The notes below the pieces were generated by a model that saw nothing but the letters and a program-made list of their open reading frames with translations, had not been told where the DNA came from and ran no database searches. A DNA stretch of 64,000 bases from Crotophaga sulcirostris (Eukaryota > Chordata > Aves > Cuculiformes > Crotophagidae). Below, in pieces: positions 53,301 through 64,000 of the stretch. The stretch covers positions 3,467,229-3,531,228 of the forward strand of contig VYZB01000030.1 in the NCBI GenBank assembly GCA_013397455.1, written 5' to 3'. How positions within the stretch are numbered: the first letter of the stretch is position 1; each line of letters begins with the position of its first letter. The position numbers were made by a program, and so were the translations under genes.

Positions 53301-53796
53301 TCCCTGGTCCACTGCATTACCTAACACCAGTAAGGTACCATTGCCAAGGAAGATGCAACATATTTTTCCAAGTGTACTGTTTCAAGGATTTCCAACACTT
53401 TTCATAGCATGACTCGTTCAGCTTGCAGAGATCCTCCTTTTCCATTAGCATCCACATCAAATTCCTGAGGCTGTTATGATGATTACTAAGACAGAAATAC
53501 TGCTAGTTAAGTATTTAACAGCTACAACCTATTAGGACAATTTAGCTACAGGAAATGAGGAAGAATCCACACCATGTGAAAAAACAGCACATACTTTGGA
53601 AAGAAAGGGTGGTAAACACACCATAGCTGGCAACTGATCGAAGTATTACTGACCTCAAAAATCTGTATTTCTTTGTACTTAGAGACTTGGCATTTTAGGT
53701 CACAAAATAAATCAGAAGATGAAACAAAAACAAACAAAAAATGACTTTCTAAGCCATTTACAAAAGTTTCTGTGGTCCTAACATTAAACAAAGGAG

Positions 53797-53857
53797 CACT
53801 AAAAAAAAAACAAACAAAAAACCCCTACCAACAAACAAACCACAAAACCTAAAAAAA
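53797..53857. repeat. G-free A/C-rich low-complexity tract
   Basis: Sixty-one plus-strand bases contain no G and only a few T, mostly A runs interspersed with CAAA and CCAA. It may be a decayed A-rich simple repeat. No retroposed gene body is recognisable to its left. Confidence 0.7.
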
Positions 53858-54653
53858 GTCTAAAAACCTAAACCCTAGAGTTTATACCCAGTGACTCTTG
53901 CCCTTGAACCCATTTTAGCTCCTTCAGTGGAGTCTCCTGAGGAGCCCTACAATGCAAGTTTGTTTGTCTTGAGTAAGGAACTCTAATTTACAGCCTTTTC
54001 ATATTTCTTCTTGAAGATCTACTACACGCATCACAGGAACCAAATACAGTGCACTCTCAGCTGATGACACTTATCAGCTTTCCCACTTGCATATTTCCTT
54101 CACACCTTCACTTTCACCTCTTTGTTTCTTTAAATGACAAAGATGACCAAAGGGAATGATTTTGAGGACACCTCTTTAATTGTGAAAGAATGAATTTTAT
54201 TCCCTTTGACTTTAAGCATGAAAATAGATGTTGACTTGGAATATATAAGGAAAAAAAAAAAACCTAGGTGTCTGCTAACCCCTAAAAGGTTAACTGTCGT
54301 ATGAATTATTTTCATTGTTACATTTTCTTTAGTGGTAGGTTGGGGGTTTTATGTTTTGGTTTTTTCCATTCCCCAAACAAACTTACCAGAGAACTCATTA
54401 AAAAAGATACATAAAATTCAGAAAAACACACTTATGAAGAATCAGTTTCATTTGTGAAGGACTTACTCGAACAAAAATTAGCATCACATCTGAACAAAGT
54501 TTCTGAACAGCATATCCAGAAAAGCAAATAAGACTAATATACAGCTACTTTTTTCCCTTTCCATTTTAAAAAGGAATTAATCAAATGTCTTGACCAAAAC
54601 TTAACCTTTTATGCTTATTATTCCAGCCTGCCACATCTACAGGAAATAGATCA

Positions 54654-59397
<4,744 letters not shown>

Positions 59398-60401
59398 CTA
59401 AAACTTCTGCAGTAGCCATAATTTCACATGTGTACATTGCTGCCATAAGCCTCTGTGGTTTTGCTTGCAAGGCGTAACGACAAGCTTCCTTCATGGTGGC
59501 AATCAGTTGTCCAGAGAAGGGACCATAACAATCTGCAAGAAAACCTTCTCCCTTGTGTTTACTAATTTTCTCAGGTGATTTTGGAACACTTGCACTGCTG
59601 TCCTGGTGTTCATTCACATTGCAAGCTTCATCAGTGCAACTGCCTGTTGGGGTAGTATCTTCATTTGGTTTATGTTCCATGGCATCACATTCCTCTGAAT
59701 CCTGACTACTAGTTGACGGCATCTCTCCAACATTATTTATTTCCCATTTTTCTACTGTAAAACAAACACCCATGAGGGGTTCTTCACACATGGGACCTGA
59801 AAGTGTAGCCAGTTGAAATCCACTCACTATGCTGTTGTCAAAGTCTCTGTATTTACTGACTTCTTTCGCAGCATTCCCAAGGCACTGCCACAGAGATCTC
59901 TTATAGCCCTCAAAATTATATAACAAAATATTAGGCCCACACTTCCGTGGTCCAAATGACCAGATACGATCAACAGCATTTCTCCACTTTCTTCCTTGCA
60001 GATTTTGCTCCAACTTTTGTTTGAATTCCCTGATCCTATCCACAGTCTTCTGATTTATCTCATGGGTTTTTTTATCTTCGTTCAGAGACGTGTTGAGTTG
60101 CTCCATAGTTCGAATTAATTCACTGTTTTCTTCAAGAAGTCGAGTTACCTCCTCAGGAAGTGGCATTGCTTTTACGCTGAGAGTAGCTTGTTTATTTGGA
60201 GTAGATATTGTAACAAGGCCATCTGAATCAACCTGAACTCCTTCAGGAATTTTATTTTGGTCCTCTTTTGTTTGGTGTATGACAGCAACTTTCTGCTGTT
60301 TTCCTATTTCCTCATTCACCATGTCAACTTTCGGAGGTCTTGTTATTGTCTCTCGGAATGGTATAATAGGTGCTGATACACTAATCTGCACCTTTGCAAA
60401 C
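59398..60401 (-). CDS. EFL1: EFL1, large exon encoding domain IV
   Basis: This 1,004-base exon encodes 334 complete codons plus one base of a split codon at each end. EFL1 is the cytosolic EF-2-like GTPase that works with SBDS to evict eIF6 from late pre-60S subunits; human loss-of-function variants cause a Shwachman-Diamond-like syndrome. The acceptor is TTTTATAG (60,409-60,402); the donor is TTAG|GTAAGAC. The peptide opens [20 protein letters not shown], the EF-2 domain III/IV junction (PVVSYRETV). It then has a charged helical stretch (residues ~80-135), [14 protein letters not shown] (EF-2: IWCFGPDGTGPNIL), [20 protein letters not shown], and [20 protein letters not shown] with [13 protein letters not shown]. 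An acidic Ser/Glu/Asp-rich insertion absent from EF-2 lies at residues ~220-288. No frameshift or stop is present. The upstream G-domain exons lie beyond the window. Confidence 0.97.
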
Positions 60402-63400
60402 CTATAAAATAAAGTTTAAAAATTAGTTTAAAATTTAGAACATATTTTAAACTTGGGGATGGAAGGTAGGGCAGTGGCCTTAACAGGGAACAGATGTTAA
60501 TGAATAATTCTGATTGTAACACACATTACTAGATACTGCATTTCAAACTAAAACTCTTAAAAATATTATGTACTTCAGAAAATAAGCATTGACTCTTATG
60601 TCTTCAGAAAGATTTAGAAAGGAACTGATGAAAATAAAAGAAAAAGCTTTGCTGTGCCTCTGTGTATGTAAGTTCACCCACATCTTGGAAACTGCACGCT
60701 GCCATTCTCTCCCCTTAAACAAGGTACAACATAAGTAGAAGAAAAATGAGAATAAGGATGATCAAAGGTACAGAAGTACAAGCAGCTTTCAGACGTTTCA
60801 AGGATACAATAGAAGTTCACAAAATCAAGAGGTGCATAGGGAAGGTTGATCAGGATTAACTGACAAGCACATCACAACAGGCCCTAAACTGGCTCTAAAA
60901 TGAAACCAGTCAAGCCTCAGGAAAGCATTACAGTTACTCTGATTTCACTCTTCACCAGACACCTGCTCCAGGCCACACTGCTGCAGGCATGATACTTAGC
61001 AGGCTGGACAATTTGATTTGAACCAGCATATCTCTTCCTACAGTGAGATGCTCTGAAAAGATGAAGCGCTGGGTAAACTGAACAGACTTTTGTAAAGAAG
61101 AGTGGAGCCACAGTTCTATAACCTTGTGGGTTCACATTAAGTACTCTCTCTGCATCCAAGAGTGCTTGGAGAGCTGATGCCCCCTATTGTCTCCATTCTT
61201 CTGCCACACCAGGTTCAAATCTGTGCAGAAGCAAAAGGGGCATTAACGCAGGGGGAAAAAAAGCCCCTGGTGAATTCATATTGCAATTAGCTAGTAGAAG
61301 CCTTAACCACTATTCCCTTGGCAAATCTACAGGTTCATTCATGACTGTGATCTTACAACAAATATAAACATACAAGGCAATATTCTGAAGGTAGAAGTCA
61401 ATGACTGCCTGCAGTGGAACGCCTTAAGTTGGCCTGAAAAAGGGAACAAATTTCAAGTGCAATAGCTACTCCTGAGTATCACCAGATAGCGACACATTAG
61501 TTACAGAATTATGCCAGATAATTATTTCACATATTGACCTGTCATTAGTAGCAAACTTTGTCTGCTACAAAACCAGACACAATCCCTCTCCCTCACACAT
61601 CCCAAGAAGCTTCATATTGCACAGGCACATCAATAAAAATTATGATTTTTTTTTTAATAAGGTTACTTATGTAAGTAGAGCTTTATACAAAACTAAAACA
61701 AACAAAAGAAACTATGGGAAATAATTAAAATAAGCTGACCAGTTACAACAGACAAAAGTTAAACCATCAATTTTGTACCAGAAACTCCTATTATTTCAGG
61801 TCATTAAATGCTTTTGAATTTGTTAGAAAAGTTTATACTGGAAGATTCTCAAAGATAATAAAATTTCTTAACAGAAGAAAACAATCAAATTTTTATGCTG
61901 TGGATGAATCTTATTTTTGGACTAATTAAGAAATTCAATCTCTGCCTTTAAAGGACCAGAGAAAGCACAAAATCAAATGAGGAGTAAGACAGCAGGTGAA
62001 GATTCTGGTCTTTTTCTATGTCAAAAGAAAAGATGTTACCAGTGTAGTTCAGCCTGTTTAACTGTAACAAATTTATAGGCAGCTTTGCAAGAGTGCTAGC
62101 AATTTTTAAAAGAATTATTTTGGGTCAAGAGTTAAGAGATCCAACCTAGGACACTTACTTTTTTCTTTGAAACTACGTTTGGAAATACCCTATACAGTGA
62201 AGAAAATCTGTGTTGGAAATACAAACATTTAGGTAAAACCAAATTTAGGAAATCACAATAACACAAACAAACCGACAGAAGTTTCAACAATATTGTAGCA
62301 CTGACATTTATAGCAGTGATAAAGTGTGATTATTAAGGAACTGATATGTTGTCGCAGCAATGCTATTAACCAACAGCAATTTTTTTTCAGATTGGTTTGT
62401 ATTTACTAATTATTTGTCTTGAAGTGAGTACTCTGCAGGAAAACTTTCACCACATTTTAAAAGGCATTTCACAAGATGAGGAAAAATAATTACTAGTGAT
62501 TAAAATGCTCTAAAAGCTTCTCATCGGTGAGTATGCCAATATACTATTTTATCACCCAGCAAAGAAGTGCCAGATTTCTTAGCTCTTTCATATATTTAAT
62601 AAACATCTCTATACTTATTCATAAAGGATCACCTGTTTTATCTTTAAGTAAAACTTCAGGACTTCAAAATATCCTGCATCACATTTTATCTGTTTACTGT
62701 AATCACAGGAGCTGAAAATTGCAAATGACACCATGGTAAAACCCTGGGTTTTTTAGAACTGTGAAATCGATGTTTACTAAGTGCACATAATCAGCATCTT
62801 GTTCAAATACATTTAGGATTTAACTCAGCTAAAGATACTGGAATGTTGAAAGCTTTCAGTATCTTCAGCTTTCAGATCTGGAAAAGTCTGTATTTTTCAC
62901 CTCATCTGAAGGGGAAAAACAAGTCTCATAGCAAAATCTCCCAGGCAATATCTTGTTTGGTAATGAAATTTTCTGACCACTGATAAAATTGTAATCCTAT
63001 GTCTTCAAATATTTGGAACACCTTTTTCTAGCTTTATCATCTATAAAAATGATATTCTACTGATTATTATGTCACTGCTACAGTTACAACCTGTAGCATA
63101 GCAAGCTAGCATCACACCAATGACAATGTGTTTTGGTTTATCAATTGAATATGAAGATATAAAAATAATGTTTGACACTGCCAGTTGAATTAGGCTCAGT
63201 TTTTAAAACGCATGGAGAAAACAAGACCATAATTGGAATGACCTGTTCCTAAGGCCCAGATGTTTTTTACCTTTAGTTATACAATATTCCTGGTTATGAA
63301 TATTTATATAGAACTACTTTATTATACAAATAGAAGGTGAGTTTTTTGATAAGGATAAGTCACTGATGCCTATCAAGAAGGTGCAGTTAGATTTTCATGC

Positions 63401-64000
63401 TACTACAGTTCACATTAATGAAAATTGTGTTCCAGTATGCACAACTTAAGGGATGAATTACTTACATGATGGCACGGACATCTGTGAGGCTAATACAACA
63501 CATTCAGGAACTTTCCTACCTCAGCTCTATGTCATTCTAAAGCTGAAATATTTTGCTGTAATCAGTTTTAACACAGCCACTGCTCTGCATCAAACTTCAG
63601 TTCTAATTACTAGTACCAACAGCTGAAAGTTATTAGCTGAATACCTACCTGCAGTAAAACAACAACTACTGCCACCTGAAATCATAGGTACTGATATCCA
63701 ACCACATACAACTCAAAGCAACTCATCAGTTTTAACCTTTATCATTTGAGCCTCAAGAAACAACCAAAGGCTATGGTTTTTCACTGTGGATTACGCGGAC
63801 CTAGGAGCTCTAAAACAACTTATTGAAAATACTTCACGGGTGTGGGAATAGCCATGATTAACATTATCTCTGTTTCTCTGTGATTGCCAAATCTTGGGTA
63901 TCTATTAACCCCCTTTTATTAAACCTTGCATTAAGCCTTCATATGAGATACAATTGATCGCTTCAAAAATTGCTCTAAACCAGATTATTTTAGAAGTTGT
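60402..64000 (-). other. EFL1: EFL1 intron, partial (continues past right edge)
   Basis: At least 3.6 kb of intron lies upstream of the domain IV exon. I looked for the preceding exon, which should end near the conserved GEVHLQRCLDDL segment and a split Arg codon, and did not find it. A GTAAGT donor-like string near 63,465 is not preceded by recognisable EFL1 sequence. A 9-base-arm hairpin occurs at 62,832-62,865. No other gene was seen. Confidence 0.75.

Noticed and set aside
53857..53880. Telomere-like CCTAAACCCTA string
   Set aside because: It is a single short occurrence beside an A/C-rich tract and is not a tandem array; the vertebrate telomere unit is CCCTAA in long repeats.
63445..63520. 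Possible extra EFL1 exon with a GTAAGT donor-like string on the minus strand
   Set aside because: The sequence between the nearest AG and the GTAAGT is only a few codons and does not match the expected EFL1 segment or phase.

Overview
This window looks like vertebrate, most likely avian, nuclear DNA. It is AT-rich and gene-poor. It carries CR1-type LINE 3' ends typical of birds and other sauropsids, plus older L3/CR1-like LINE tails. Its only recognisable protein-coding gene is spliced with consensus GT-AG introns. No bacterial, phage or plasmid features were seen: no operons, CRISPR, insertion sequences or rRNA.

Layout. Positions 1-245 are the edge of a CpG- and GC-rich island. Positions 246 to about 42,000 are a gene-poor intergenic stretch containing scattered CR1/L3 remnants, a degenerate minisatellite near 5.2-5.4 kb, a 45-base assembly gap at 18,434-18,478 beside an inverted repeat, candidate CTCF motifs, and several CpG-enriched non-repeat islands that may be regulatory. 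Positions 42,224-64,000 hold the 3' part of EFL1 (elongation factor-like GTPase 1) on the minus strand. Three coding exons are visible: 60,401-59,398, 54,868-54,684 and 42,412-42,224. They encode domain IV, domain V and the C-terminus, 458 codons in all, ending at a TAG stop. The intervening introns are 4,529 and 12,271 bp. The rest of the gene lies beyond the right edge.

The exon boundaries join in phase and the product matches the C-terminal EF-2-like architecture of EFL1, the cytosolic GTPase that acts with SBDS to release eIF6 from late pre-60S ribosomal subunits. In mammals MEX3B lies downstream of EFL1 in the same orientation, so the CpG-rich left edge may belong to the MEX3B 5' region. 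That is an inference from synteny: no MEX3B coding sequence is visible here.

I did not find a convincing undescribed biological system. The best items for follow-up are the CpG-enriched islands in the intergenic stretch, the ~45-bp-unit minisatellite, the inverted repeat at the assembly gap, a full-consensus CTCF motif, and the variable insertion in EFL1 domain IV.
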